Assembly: GCA_946478975.1 (NCBI GenBank)
Contig: CAMLEO010000084.1
Coordinates: forward strand, 1-24,448
DNA: 24,448 bases
Direction of reading: 5' to 3'
DNA from: an uncultured Steroidobacter sp.
GTDB lineage: Bacteria > Pseudomonadota > Gammaproteobacteria > Steroidobacterales > Steroidobacteraceae
Translations under genes and position numbers: made by a program
Part shown: piece after piece, positions 8,245 to 16,260 of the stretch
Layout: each line of letters opens with the position of its first letter
Position numbering within the stretch: the first letter of the stretch is position 1
The notes under the pieces: model-generated
Seen by the model: only the letters and a program-made list of their open reading frames with translations
Databases searched by the model: none
Told to the model about the DNA's origin: nothing

Positions 8245-9426
8245 ATGACTAAGCCCGTGAAGCGCGAGCTGCCATCGGGTGTCTGGGCGCTCGGGCTGGT
8301 CAGCCTGTTCATGGATGTTTCCTCCGAAATGATCCATGCGCTGCTGCCCGTCTTCGTCGTCGGCACGTTGGGCGCCGGCGCCATCTGGCTGGGCGTCATC
8401 GAAGGCGTGGCCGAGGCGACGGCCAACATCGTCAAAATCTTTTCCGGCGCGTGGTCCGATCGCTTGGGCAAGCGTAAGGCGCTGGCGCTGCTCGGCTACG
8501 GGCTGGCTGCATTCACCAAGCCTTTGTTTCCGCTCGCGGGCAGTGCGGTCACCGTGGCCGCTGCTCGCTGGATCGATCGCGTCGGCAAAGGCATTCGAGG
8601 CGCGCCACGCGACGCACTCGTCGCCGATTACACGACGCCGGATCAGCGAGGCGCAGCGTATGGATTGCGGCAGTCACTCGATACGGTCGGGGCGTTCGTC
8701 GGTCCGCTGGTCGCGATCGGCCTGTTGCTGGTGCTCGCCAACAATGTGCGCGCGGTGTTTTGGATCGCGATCATTCCCGCGTTCATCTCGGTCGCGATCC
8801 TGTGGTTCGTGGTGAAGGAGCCGAGCCATCTGCAGCCACTGCAGAAGCGCATGATCGACCTGCGCCCGCGCGACTTGCCTAAAACTTTCTGGGCAGTGGC
8901 GGTGGTCGCGACGTTCTTCACGCTCGCAAGGTTTTCCGAAGCGTTCCTGATTCTGCGCGGCTCGGATGTCGGCCTGTCGATCGCGTGGACGCCGCTGGTG
9001 CTGGTGGTGATGAACGTTGCTTATATGTGTTCGGCCTATCCTGCCGGCGTGCTGGCGGATCGGCTGCCGCGACCCAAGCTGCTGATGATCGGCGCCGGCG
9101 TGCTGGTCGTCGCCAATCTGATTCTTGCGGCGGTGGACACGCCAGCCTTGACGTTACTTGGCACAGCGCTGTGGGGCCTGCACATGGGGCTGACGGAAGG
9201 CATCTTCGCTGCCATGGTGGCGGACGCCGCCCCGGCGAATCTTCGCGGAACGGCGTTCGGTATCTTCAATCTTCTGCGCGGTGTGCTGTTGCTGTTCGCG
9301 AGCGTGATCGCGGGCGTGTTGTGGGATCGGGTCGGGCCCGGCGCAACGTTTGTGACGGCCGCGGTGCTGGCAGCGCTCTCGATGCTGTTGCTGATGCTCG
9401 CGCCGCGCAGTATGTTCGTGCAATGA
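8245..9426 (+). CDS. MFS transporter, 393 aa
   Basis: A 12-helix inner-membrane transporter of the major facilitator superfamily. Visible features are MDVSSEMIHALLPVF in helix 1 (23-37), the motif-A loop SDRLGKRK (71-78), and DRVGKGIRGAPRDALVAD (111-128), the signature of an uncharacterised MFS subgroup whose members are mostly annotated as drug or metabolite transporters. It is not a sugar porter: none of the PESPRW or PETKGR motifs occur. ATG 8245 has no Shine-Dalgarno sequence and sits just behind the all-AT inverted repeat. Its TGA overlaps the ATG of the cupin gene (ATGA), so the two are translationally coupled. It heads a four-gene run ending in an amino-acid permease. Substrate and direction of transport are unknown. 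Confidence 0.88.
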   Translation: MTKPVKRELPSGVWALGLVSLFMDVSSEMIHALLPVFVVGTLGAGAIWLGVIEGVAEATANIVKIFSGAWSDRLGKRKALALLGYGLAAFTKPLFPLAGSAVTVAAARWIDRVGKGIRGAPRDALVADYTTPDQRGAAYGLRQSLDTVGAFVGPLVAIGLLLVLANNVRAVFWIAIIPAFISVAILWFVVKEPSHLQPLQKRMIDLRPRDLPKTFWAVAVVATFFTLARFSEAFLILRGSDVGLSIAWTPLVLVVMNVAYMCSAYPAGVLADRLPRPKLLMIGAGVLVVANLILAAVDTPALTLLGTALWGLHMGLTEGIFAAMVADAAPANLRGTAFGIFNLLRGVLLLFASVIAGVLWDRVGPGATFVTAAVLAALSMLLLMLAPRSMFVQ

Positions 9427-9896
9427 AGGCCAGCCAAGTTATCGGCGAGCTGCAGCTCGCGCCCCATCCTGAAGGCGGCTGGTACCGGGAAATCTATCGA
9501 TCGACGGATCGCGTGCAGCGGGGCGATCAAACCCGGAGCGCGACCACGGCTATTTACTATCTGCTCGAACAGCAGCAGCTCAGTCGTTGGCACGTGGTCG
9601 ATGCCGATGAGATCTGGCATTTCTATGCCGGCGCGCCGCTGGAGCTGCTCGCTTACGATCCGGCGGCCCGGCAGCTCACCCGACACATGTTATGGACTCC
9701 CGGTGCGGGCTTCGGCCCGGTCGGCGTCATTCCTGCCGGTGTGTGGCAGGCGGCTCGGAGTCTCGGCGAATATTCCCTGGTGGGCTGCACCGTGAGTCCC
9801 GGATTCGAATTCAGCGGCTTTCGTTTCACGGCCGATCTGCCCGATCATCGCGCGCACTTCACGGACGCGATGTCTCAATACGAAACATTGTTGTAG
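9423..9896 (+). CDS. Cupin_5 (DUF985) family protein, 157 aa
   Basis: A small cytoplasmic beta-barrel protein. HPEGGWYREIYRS (15-27) and DEIWHFYAGAPLEL (62-75) are the hallmark motifs of the DUF985/Cupin_5 family, whose known structures (such as yeast YML079w) are cupins. VIPAGVWQAA (102-111) and the terminal CTVSPGFEFSGF complete the barrel. The family has no firmly established enzymatic role; sugar or nucleotide-sugar binding has been suggested from structure. I start at ATG 9423, which overlaps the MFS stop by four bases; the frame is open far upstream, but that part lies inside the MFS gene. The amidohydrolase gene begins six bases after its stop, so cotranscription is very likely. Confidence 0.88.
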   Translation: MKASQVIGELQLAPHPEGGWYREIYRSTDRVQRGDQTRSATTAIYYLLEQQQLSRWHVVDADEIWHFYAGAPLELLAYDPAARQLTRHMLWTPGAGFGPVGVIPAGVWQAARSLGEYSLVGCTVSPGFEFSGFRFTADLPDHRAHFTDAMSQYETLL

Positions 9897-9902
9897 CTAC
9901 GC

Positions 9903-11186
9903 ATGATGCATCACCGGGCGACCTGGATCTGCTTGGCATTGCTGTTCGTCGCGCCGGTGCATGCAGCCGAGCAGTGGATCGTGCGCGCCGGCAAGCTGAT
10001 CGATGTCGAGCGCGGTCGCGTGCTGAACGACCAGGCAATTCGCATCGAAGGCGACCGCATCGTTGCCGTCGGGGATTTCAAAGCGAGCGCCGGCGAGCGC
10101 GTGGTCGACTGGTCTGCGTTCACGGTGCTGCCCGGCTTGATGGACCTGCACACGCACCTGATCGGCAATATTTCTTCCTCGGACATTGGCGCGCCTTTGT
10201 ATAGCTCGGCCGCTGAAGATGCTCTGCAGGGCGTAGCCAACGCTCGCACCACGTTGCGCGCCGGGTTTACGACCGTTCGCGATGTGGGCTGTTATCGCGC
10301 CTTCACCGACGTGGCTCTACGCAACGCCATCGACGGCGGCATCGTCGAAGGCCCGCGCATGTTTGTCGCTGGCGCATACATCACTGTGTCGGGCGGCGGT
10401 GGCGAAGTCACCGGCTTTGCGCCGGATGTGAAAGTGCCGGAGGAAATGCGTCGTGGCGTCGCGAACTCCGAGACCGAAGTTCGCCAGCGAGTGCGCGAAT
10501 TGATCCGAGGCGGCGCGACGTTTATCAAAGTGATTGCGACCGGCGCGGTGCTCACGGCGGGTACGACGCCGGGCGCGTCCGAATATTCCGAAGCGGAGAT
10601 TCATGCAGCGGTCGACGAAGCCGCTCAGTATGGAATCTTCGTAACGGCTCATGCCCATGGTGCAGAAGGAATCAAGCGAGCGGTGCGCGCCGGTGTGCGT
10701 TCCATCGAGCACGCTTCGTATCTCGACGACGAAGGCATCCTGCTGATGAAAAAGCACGGCACCTGGCTGGTCGCAGATATTTATAACGGCGATTACATTG
10801 CCGAGGTCGGCCGGCGAGATCACTGGAGCCCCGAGATTCTGCGCAAGAACGACGAGACCACGCAGACGCAACGTGATGGTTTCGCCAAGGCAGTGAAGGC
10901 CGGCGTGCGAATCGCATTTGGCACTGACGCCGGCGTTTATCCTCACGGCGATAACGCGCGGCAGTTTGCTTATATGGTTCGTTACGGGCTCACGCCGATG
11001 GACGCGATCCGCGCGGCGACGATCAACGCCGCGCAGCTGCTCGGCAAAGAGCGCGAGCTCGGCTCGCTCGCTAACGGCAAGTTCGCCGATCTGATCGCGG
11101 TCGACGGCGATCCATCGATCGATGTCGACAAGCTACGCCAGATCCGCGGCGTCATCAAAGCAGGCCGGCAAGTCCGGCTGGACTGA
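9903..11186 (+). CDS. Secreted metal-dependent amidohydrolase (imidazolonepropionase/prolidase-like), 427 aa
   Basis: An exported binuclear metal hydrolase of the amidohydrolase superfamily. Residues 1-22 form a Sec signal peptide ending VHAAEQ. The metal ligands are visible: H83 and H85 in DLHTHL, K209 in FIKVIATG (the likely carboxylated lysine), H250 in TAHAHG, H270 in IEHAS, and D342 in FGTDAG. This set matches the subgroup that includes Xaa-Pro and Xaa-Arg dipeptidases of the Sgx9260/Cc2672 type, so dipeptide cleavage in the periplasm is the best guess. ATG 9903 and 9906 are adjacent and no Shine-Dalgarno is evident, as expected for a coupled gene six bases after the cupin. The next gene is an amino-acid permease, which fits a peptide- or amide-scavenging role. 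The substrate is inferred. Confidence 0.9.
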   Translation: MMHHRATWICLALLFVAPVHAAEQWIVRAGKLIDVERGRVLNDQAIRIEGDRIVAVGDFKASAGERVVDWSAFTVLPGLMDLHTHLIGNISSSDIGAPLYSSAAEDALQGVANARTTLRAGFTTVRDVGCYRAFTDVALRNAIDGGIVEGPRMFVAGAYITVSGGGGEVTGFAPDVKVPEEMRRGVANSETEVRQRVRELIRGGATFIKVIATGAVLTAGTTPGASEYSEAEIHAAVDEAAQYGIFVTAHAHGAEGIKRAVRAGVRSIEHASYLDDEGILLMKKHGTWLVADIYNGDYIAEVGRRDHWSPEILRKNDETTQTQRDGFAKAVKAGVRIAFGTDAGVYPHGDNARQFAYMVRYGLTPMDAIRAATINAAQLLGKERELGSLANGKFADLIAVDGDPSIDVDKLRQIRGVIKAGRQVRLD

Positions 11187-11198
11187 GCGCCCACCCTC

Positions 11199-12521
11199 AT
11201 GAGCGCATCCAGCCCGACGAGCTCTCGCCGCCAACTCGGTTTCTGGATGTGCCTCGCGCTGGTGGTCGGCAACATCGTCGGCTCGGGCGTCTTTCTATTG
11301 CCGGCGTCGCTCGCGCCGTACGGCCTCAACAGCATCTTCGGTTGGATCATCACCTGCGGTGGCGCCATCATGCTGGCCATCGTGTTCGCGCGGCTCGCGA
11401 AAATATTTCCTCGTGCGGGCGGGCCGTATGTGTATGCGCGCGTGGCCTTCGGCGACGGGGTCGGCTTCTTGATGGCCTGGGGCTATTGGATGGGCGTATG
11501 GGTCGGCAACGCCGCGATCGCGATTGCCACTGTCGCGTACCTCGCCGAGCTCGTGCCCTGGATCAAGACGACGACCGGCGGTCCCGCGATCGCCTCGCTC
11601 GCGATCATCTGGCTGCTCACTTATCTCAACTGGCGCGGCACGCGAGAAATGGGCGCGATGCAGATCGTGACCACCGTGCTCAAGTTGTTGCCGCTGGTCG
11701 CCATCATCGTGTTGGGCTTATCGCTGTTGGTCAGCGGCGATACCTCGGTGATCAAAGCCGAATTCAAGCCGTTCTCGCTCGATGCCGTGCATGCCTCGGC
11801 GGCGCTGACGCTTTGGGCATTGCTCGGGCTGGAGAGCGCGACGGTGCCGGCGGGCAAGGTCGAAAATCCCGAGCGCAATATTCCACTGGCGACGCTCTGG
11901 GGCACGGTCGGCGCGGCGGCGATTTACGTCCTGGCGTGCTCGGTGGTGGTGATGCTGATTCCGGGCAGCGAGCTCGAAAAGTCGAGCGCGCCGTTTGCCG
12001 ATGCGATCCGGCGCTTCTGGGGCGACGAGCTTGCGAGCACGCTGGCGCTGTTCGCTTTCATCAGCGGCTTCGGCGCATTGAACGGCTGGATCCTGCTGCA
12101 GGCGGAGATGCCCCGAGTGCTGGCGAACGAAGGCGTATTCCCGCGCGTGTTCGCCAGGGAATCCAAGCACGGCACGCCCGGCGTCGCGTTGCTGATCAGC
12201 AGCGCACTGCTGAGCGTCGTGGTGCTCATGAATTACAGCCGCTCGATGGTCTGGGTGTTCACGTCCATCATTCTGATTTCCACGTCGACGTACCTGATGA
12301 TGTATCTGACGTGCGCGATCGCCGCGCTCAAGCTGAGCTGGGCGGGAGACCTGGGAGCGGCCGGTCGACGGCTCTCGGCATTTCTGCTGGTCGCAACGAT
12401 TGCGACGTTCTACTCCGCCTGGACGCTGTTCGGCGCTGGGATGCAGCCGCTGGCGTGGAGTATCGGGTTGTACGCGGCAGGGTTGCCGGTGTACTGGGTG
12501 ATGAAACGACGATCGGCGTGA
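11199..12521 (+). CDS. APC-superfamily amino-acid permease or antiporter, 440 aa
   Basis: A 12-helix inner-membrane transporter of the amino acid-polyamine-organocation superfamily, closest in pattern to the basic amino-acid/polyamine antiporter group (AdiC/CadB-like). GNIVGSGVFLLP at 24-35 contains the GSG backbone loop that binds the substrate carboxylate and amine. LLGLESATVPAGKVENPERNIP in the middle marks the broken helix 6 and the following loop. Length is typical. It starts 12 bases after the amidohydrolase stop, so it probably imports the amino acids released by that enzyme. No promoter is evident between them. Family assignment is firm; the amino acid carried is not known. Confidence 0.92.
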   Translation: MSASSPTSSRRQLGFWMCLALVVGNIVGSGVFLLPASLAPYGLNSIFGWIITCGGAIMLAIVFARLAKIFPRAGGPYVYARVAFGDGVGFLMAWGYWMGVWVGNAAIAIATVAYLAELVPWIKTTTGGPAIASLAIIWLLTYLNWRGTREMGAMQIVTTVLKLLPLVAIIVLGLSLLVSGDTSVIKAEFKPFSLDAVHASAALTLWALLGLESATVPAGKVENPERNIPLATLWGTVGAAAIYVLACSVVVMLIPGSELEKSSAPFADAIRRFWGDELASTLALFAFISGFGALNGWILLQAEMPRVLANEGVFPRVFARESKHGTPGVALLISSALLSVVVLMNYSRSMVWVFTSIILISTSTYLMMYLTCAIAALKLSWAGDLGAAGRRLSAFLLVATIATFYSAWTLFGAGMQPLAWSIGLYAAGLPVYWVMKRRSA

Positions 12522-12554
12522 CCGACGATGGCCGGGACGCGTAGTTTCGGCCAA

Positions 12555-12568
12555 TGCAACCGGTTACA
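12555..12568. promoter_or_regulatory. Candidate LacI-family operator TGCAACCGGTTACA
   Basis: A 14-bp palindrome with one mismatched pair around a central CG. It shares the outer TG-N-AA and TTACA half-sites with TGTAAGCGCTTACA at 3178-3191 but has CCGG in the centre. It lies 57 bp before the dehydrogenase start, in a 103-bp gap that is the only plausible promoter region for the dehydrogenase pair. Confidence 0.45.
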
Positions 12569-12624
12569 CTCGGGCTACACAGCACACATTGAACGCCGCG
12601 ACGGGCGGCGCGATAGGGGGTTGG

Positions 12625-14316
12625 ATGAACGAGAATACCTACGACGCCATCGTCGTCGGCACCGGCATCAGCGGCGGCTGGGCTGCCAAAGAGCTGACCG
12701 AAAAGGGATTGAAGACGCTGGTATTGGACCGCGGACGCAACGTCAAGCACGGCGAATATCCCACCGCGACCAAGGACATCTGGGAGCTGCCGTACGGCGG
12801 CCGGGCGACCGCCGATGATCTGCAGCGCTGGGCAACTGCTGCACGCACCGGCTACGTGGTCGCGCAGTCCTCCAAGCATTGGTTCGCCAACGACGTCGAC
12901 CATCCATATACGGAAATCAATCGCTTCGACTGGGTGCGCGGCTATCACGTCGGCGGCCGTTCCATCATGTGGGGCCGGCAGAGCTATCGCTGGAGCCCGA
13001 TGGACTTCGAGGCCAACGCCAAAGACGGCATCGCGGTCGACTGGCCGATCCGTTACGACGATCTCGCACCGTGGTACGACCACGTCGAAACCTTCATCGG
13101 CGTGAGCGGCCAGGCCGAAGGCGCGCCCCAGCTGCCGGACGGCAAATTCCTGCCGCCGATGGAATTCAACTGCGTGGAAAAGCATTTCAAGCAGGCCGTG
13201 GCCGATAAGTTCGGCCGCCTGCTGACGATCGGGCGCGTGGCGCACATCACCGGGCCGCTGACTCACAACGAAAGTCCGCAGCGTGGCCAGTGCCAGTATC
13301 GCAACCTGTGCATTCGCGGCTGTCCGTACGGCGCCTATTTCAGCAGCAATTCGAGCACGCTGCCGGCGGCGGAAAAGACCGGCAACATGACGCTCAAGCC
13401 GAACTCGATCGTCTACGAAGTCATCTACGACGCGAAACAAGGGCGCGCCACCGGCGTGCGCGTGCAGGACGCCGAAAGCGGCCAGCACACCGAATATTTC
13501 GCCAAGGTGATCTTCCTGTGCGCGTCCACGTTCGGCTCGACCTTCATCATGTTGAATTCGATTTCCGAGCGCTTCCCGAACGGCTTCGGCAACGACAGCG
13601 GCGAGCTCGGCTGCAACATCATGGACCATCATCTGGATGTCGGCGCGTCCGCAGCGGTCGATGGCTTCGACGATATGTATTACACCGGCCGCCGGGCGAA
13701 CGGAATTTACATTCCGCGCTATCGCAACGTCGGCAAGGACAAGCGCAAGTACCTGCGCGGCTTCGGTTACCAGGGCGGCGCTTCTCGCGGCACCTGGACC
13801 AGCTTGATGACCAAGGACACGCTCGGCGAGGACTTGAAGAAACAAGCGGCCCAGCCGGGGCCCTGGTACATGGGCTTGGGCGGCTTCGGCGAAATTCTGC
13901 CGTATCACGAAAACCGCGTGACCATCGATCGCACTCGCAAGGACAAGCACGGCATGCCGCTCCTGGCCTTCGATGCGACGTTGAAAGACAACGAGCGCGC
14001 GATGCGCGAGGACATGGCGAACGACGCGGCGGAAATGCTCGAAGCCGCCGGCTATCGCAACGTCCGCACGCATAACAGCGACGACATCGGCATCGGTCTC
14101 GGCATTCACGAGATGGGCACGGCGCGCATGGGCCGGGATCCGAAAACATCCGTGCTCAATGGCTTCAACCAGGTGCACGCGTGCAAGAACGTGTACGTGA
14201 CCGACGGTTCGTGCATGACCTCGGCGGCGTGTCAGAACCCCTCGTTGACCTACATGGCGCTGACGGCGCGAGCCGTCAATCATGCGGTCGAAGAGCTCAA
14301 GAAGCTGAACATCTGA
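12625..14316 (+). CDS. GMC-family FAD dehydrogenase catalytic subunit (glucoside/glucose dehydrogenase type), 563 aa
   Basis: A flavoenzyme that oxidises a sugar or alcohol hydroxyl. The FAD-binding VVGTGISGG is at 10-18. C223, C229 and C233 (C-x5-C-x3-C) have the spacing of the 3Fe-4S cluster ligands in bacterial FAD-glucose dehydrogenases. HEMGTARMG begins at H495; together with N538 it forms the usual GMC catalytic His-Asn pair, 43 residues apart as in cellobiose dehydrogenase. There is no signal peptide. The small subunit encoded 10 bases downstream has a Tat signal, so this subunit is expected to be exported folded as a passenger. ATG 12625 follows a strong AGGGGG ribosome site; an upstream TTG at 12589 is less likely. 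No cytochrome c subunit gene follows in the window. Gluconate, glucose or glucoside 3-dehydrogenase are all possible; the nearby GH1 locus makes a glucoside attractive. Confidence 0.92.
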   Translation: MNENTYDAIVVGTGISGGWAAKELTEKGLKTLVLDRGRNVKHGEYPTATKDIWELPYGGRATADDLQRWATAARTGYVVAQSSKHWFANDVDHPYTEINRFDWVRGYHVGGRSIMWGRQSYRWSPMDFEANAKDGIAVDWPIRYDDLAPWYDHVETFIGVSGQAEGAPQLPDGKFLPPMEFNCVEKHFKQAVADKFGRLLTIGRVAHITGPLTHNESPQRGQCQYRNLCIRGCPYGAYFSSNSSTLPAAEKTGNMTLKPNSIVYEVIYDAKQGRATGVRVQDAESGQHTEYFAKVIFLCASTFGSTFIMLNSISERFPNGFGNDSGELGCNIMDHHLDVGASAAVDGFDDMYYTGRRANGIYIPRYRNVGKDKRKYLRGFGYQGGASRGTWTSLMTKDTLGEDLKKQAAQPGPWYMGLGGFGEILPYHENRVTIDRTRKDKHGMPLLAFDATLKDNERAMREDMANDAAEMLEAAGYRNVRTHNSDDIGIGLGIHEMGTARMGRDPKTSVLNGFNQVHACKNVYVTDGSCMTSAACQNPSLTYMALTARAVNHAVEELKKLNI

Positions 14317-14326
14317 GGCGACGACC

Positions 14327-14962
14327 ATGAGTGCACCCATGAATGCAGAAATGAATCGTCGCGAGTTGTTACAACGAGTCGCCTGGATCATGGGCGGCGC
14401 GATTTCCGCGCCCGCCGTGCTCGGCGTGCTCAACGGCTGCTCGGCGAAGAAAGAAGAAACCTGGCAGCCGGTGTTCCTCAGCAAGGAACAAGGTGCGGTG
14501 GTGGCCGAAGTCGCCGAGATCATCATTCCTCGCACCGATACGCCGGGCGCGAAGGATGCCGGCGTGCCGGCCTTCATCGACACCATGCTCAAGGACGCCT
14601 ACGCAGAGGACGACCGGCAGCGCTATGTGTCCGGGTTGAAGGCCTTCGACGATGCCGCCCGCACAGCGCACAGCAAAGGATTCGTCGAGTTGACCAGGCA
14701 GCAGCAGACCGAGCTGGTGCGAAAGTTTCATGACGAAGCGGTCGCGAGCGAGCTGGCGCTGAAGGAGCGGCCGAAGGAACTGCAGCGTCCGTTTATTCTG
14801 ATGACCAAGGAGCTGACGATGCTCGGCTTCTTTACATCCGAGCCCGGGGCGACGCAGGTCCTTCAGTACGTCGCGGTGCCCGGTGCGTTCCAGGGCTGCG
14901 TGCCGGTCGCGAAAGCGGGCAACGGCAAGCAGTGGGCACTTGAGGCCAGCCGACGTTTCTAA
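14327..14962 (+). CDS. Gluconate 2-dehydrogenase subunit 3 family protein, Tat lipoprotein, 211 aa
   Basis: The small (gamma, or hitch-hiker) subunit of a periplasmic GMC dehydrogenase, needed for export and assembly of the catalytic subunit. The N-terminus has a twin-arginine signal, NRRELLQRVAW at 10-20, followed by a hydrophobic stretch and LNGC, a lipobox with the cysteine at residue 38. This suggests Tat export followed by lipid anchoring. The family domain runs from about 50: FLSKEQGAVVAEVAEIIIP, then TPGAKDAGVPAFID and a C-terminal LTMLGFFTSEPGA. It begins ten bases after the catalytic subunit gene. Its stop overlaps that of the convergent membrane-protein gene by four bases. Family certain; membrane anchoring inferred from the lipobox. 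Confidence 0.92.
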   Translation: MSAPMNAEMNRRELLQRVAWIMGGAISAPAVLGVLNGCSAKKEETWQPVFLSKEQGAVVAEVAEIIIPRTDTPGAKDAGVPAFIDTMLKDAYAEDDRQRYVSGLKAFDDAARTAHSKGFVELTRQQQTELVRKFHDEAVASELALKERPKELQRPFILMTKELTMLGFFTSEPGATQVLQYVAVPGAFQGCVPVAKAGNGKQWALEASRRF

Positions 14963-15897
14963 CGACGCAGCAGCCGGCGGCGGATGAAGCCGCTGGCGCT
15001 GGTCGATTCGAACGCGACCAGCAAGGTCAGCGCCACCAGCAGCGGCAGGATCTCGAAAACTGCTCGGTACGCCAGCACGGCGCCGAGCAGTTTCGCCGGC
15101 GGCACTTGCGGCAACATCAATAACAACGCTGCTTCCAGCACACCGAGCCCGGCGGGCACGTTGCTCAGCTGCCCGGCAACGAAGGCGATGCAGTAGATCG
15201 CGATGAACGCCGGCCAGCTCATGTTCAACTCCGGCGGCATGAAAATATACAACGTTGCCGTCATCAGCGAGATCTGCGTGAGGCCGATCCCGAGTTGAAT
15301 CGATGTATCGCGCACGGTTGGAATCGGCGCGGCCTCGCCGCCGATGATCATCGGCTTCTTGCGCGTGAAGACGAACGCGAGCCAGCCGATGTCCTTCGCC
15401 AGGCCAATCGCACCGAGCAGCAGCACCAGGCCAGTGGTCAGTCGCAAGGCCTTGGCCGCGGTGTCGGCATTGAGCAGAAGTGACAAATCGATCAGCCAGC
15501 CGACACTGAAAAAATAAGGCATGGCCGCAAGCAGCACGATCGACGTGACCTGGCGCGCCGTCAAACCTTCGCTCGCATACATTCGATAGCGGAGTGCGCC
15601 GCCGCTCACGAGCGCCAGGCCGATCGCGCGTCCTAATGGATTGGCAATGAGCGCGGTTCGAAACGCGATGAGCGGCATGCGCTTGCCGCTGGCGATGCGG
15701 ACTGCAATTCCTTCATAGAAGCCGACCAGTGCATACACCGCCGCGCTGAAGGCGAGGCCGATCAGCACCGTGGTCGCCGGGAACGCGAGCAGATGCTCCT
15801 TCACATCGCCGAAGTCGATGCTCTTCAGGCGATCGATCAACACCCACACCGCCAGGCCGATCAGCGGAATCCACAGCAGCGGGGCCCATTTCTTCAT
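14959..15897 (-). CDS. UPF0104 / MprF flippase-domain-like integral membrane protein, 312 aa
   Basis: A polytopic inner-membrane protein with about eight hydrophobic segments. It belongs to the lysylphosphatidylglycerol synthase transmembrane-region family (UPF0104, YbhN-like): LVSGGALRYRMYASEGLT in the middle and SNVPAGLGVLEAALLLML near the C-terminus are its recognisable motifs. In MprF this domain flips lipids, but here the cytoplasmic aminoacyl-transferase domain is absent, so it is a stand-alone version whose substrate is unknown. Start is ATG 15897. It converges on the dehydrogenase small-subunit gene with a four-base overlap of stop codons and shares its upstream region with the divergent second receptor gene. 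A functional link to either neighbour is not evident. Confidence 0.85.
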   Translation of the reverse strand: MKKWAPLLWIPLIGLAVWVLIDRLKSIDFGDVKEHLLAFPATTVLIGLAFSAAVYALVGFYEGIAVRIASGKRMPLIAFRTALIANPLGRAIGLALVSGGALRYRMYASEGLTARQVTSIVLLAAMPYFFSVGWLIDLSLLLNADTAAKALRLTTGLVLLLGAIGLAKDIGWLAFVFTRKKPMIIGGEAAPIPTVRDTSIQLGIGLTQISLMTATLYIFMPPELNMSWPAFIAIYCIAFVAGQLSNVPAGLGVLEAALLLMLPQVPPAKLLGAVLAYRAVFEILPLLVALTLLVAFESTSASGFIRRRLLRR

Positions 15898-16260
15898 GCG
15901 GTCTCACAGAGGTTTGGTTCGATCATACAAATGCTCAGCTTCGCGCGGAAACAACAACCCGATGCGAGCGGGGTTCCCGGCCGGCATCGCCTGCGAAAGC
16001 GGCAATAATTACCAAATGAGCAATGAATGACTCACGCTGTCAAATAAAATATCGTTTCAATATCAAGTAGACAATCAAGAAAGCGCTTACTTGCATCGAG
16101 CCGCGTTGACAACGATGGACATCACGCAGCAAGATCGGCGCCGACGCTGCCTGCCGGGATTGTGGCGCGGCGTCTGCCGGGGAATCACATCGAAGGCTCG
16201 CCTCGCCTGTCGCGACTTGCGGCCGGGCCCTTCATCGTTCGCACATCAGGGGATCGACAC
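15898..16260. promoter_or_regulatory. Divergent intergenic region with AT-rich segment and operator
   Basis: These 363 bp separate the UPF0104 gene from the second receptor gene and hold no convincing gene; translated pieces near the right end are out of frame or lack a ribosome site. The stretch 16008-16080 is AT-rich and probably contains a promoter. The operator copy lies at 16077-16090. TTGACA at 16106-16111 is a perfect -35 hexamer, but only a weak -10 candidate, CAAGAT, follows 18 bases later. Confidence 0.5.
16077..16090. promoter_or_regulatory. LacI-type operator copy AGAAAGCGCTTACT
   Basis: It matches 11 of 14 bases of the perfect palindrome at 3178-3191, including the complete AAGCGCTTAC block and its central CG step. 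It lies 170 bp before the chosen start of the second receptor gene. The shared core suggests that the same LacI-family regulator controls both receptor genes. Confidence 0.65.

Noticed and set aside
12328..14592. A 754-residue open frame on the - strand opposite the dehydrogenase genes
   Set aside because: Composition is typical of an antisense shadow, and it spans two well-supported genes and an intergenic region.
16162..16260. Upstream in-frame extension of the second receptor by 33 residues
   Set aside because: The extension would bury the signal peptide, while ATG 16261 has a good AGGGG site and begins a standard signal peptide.
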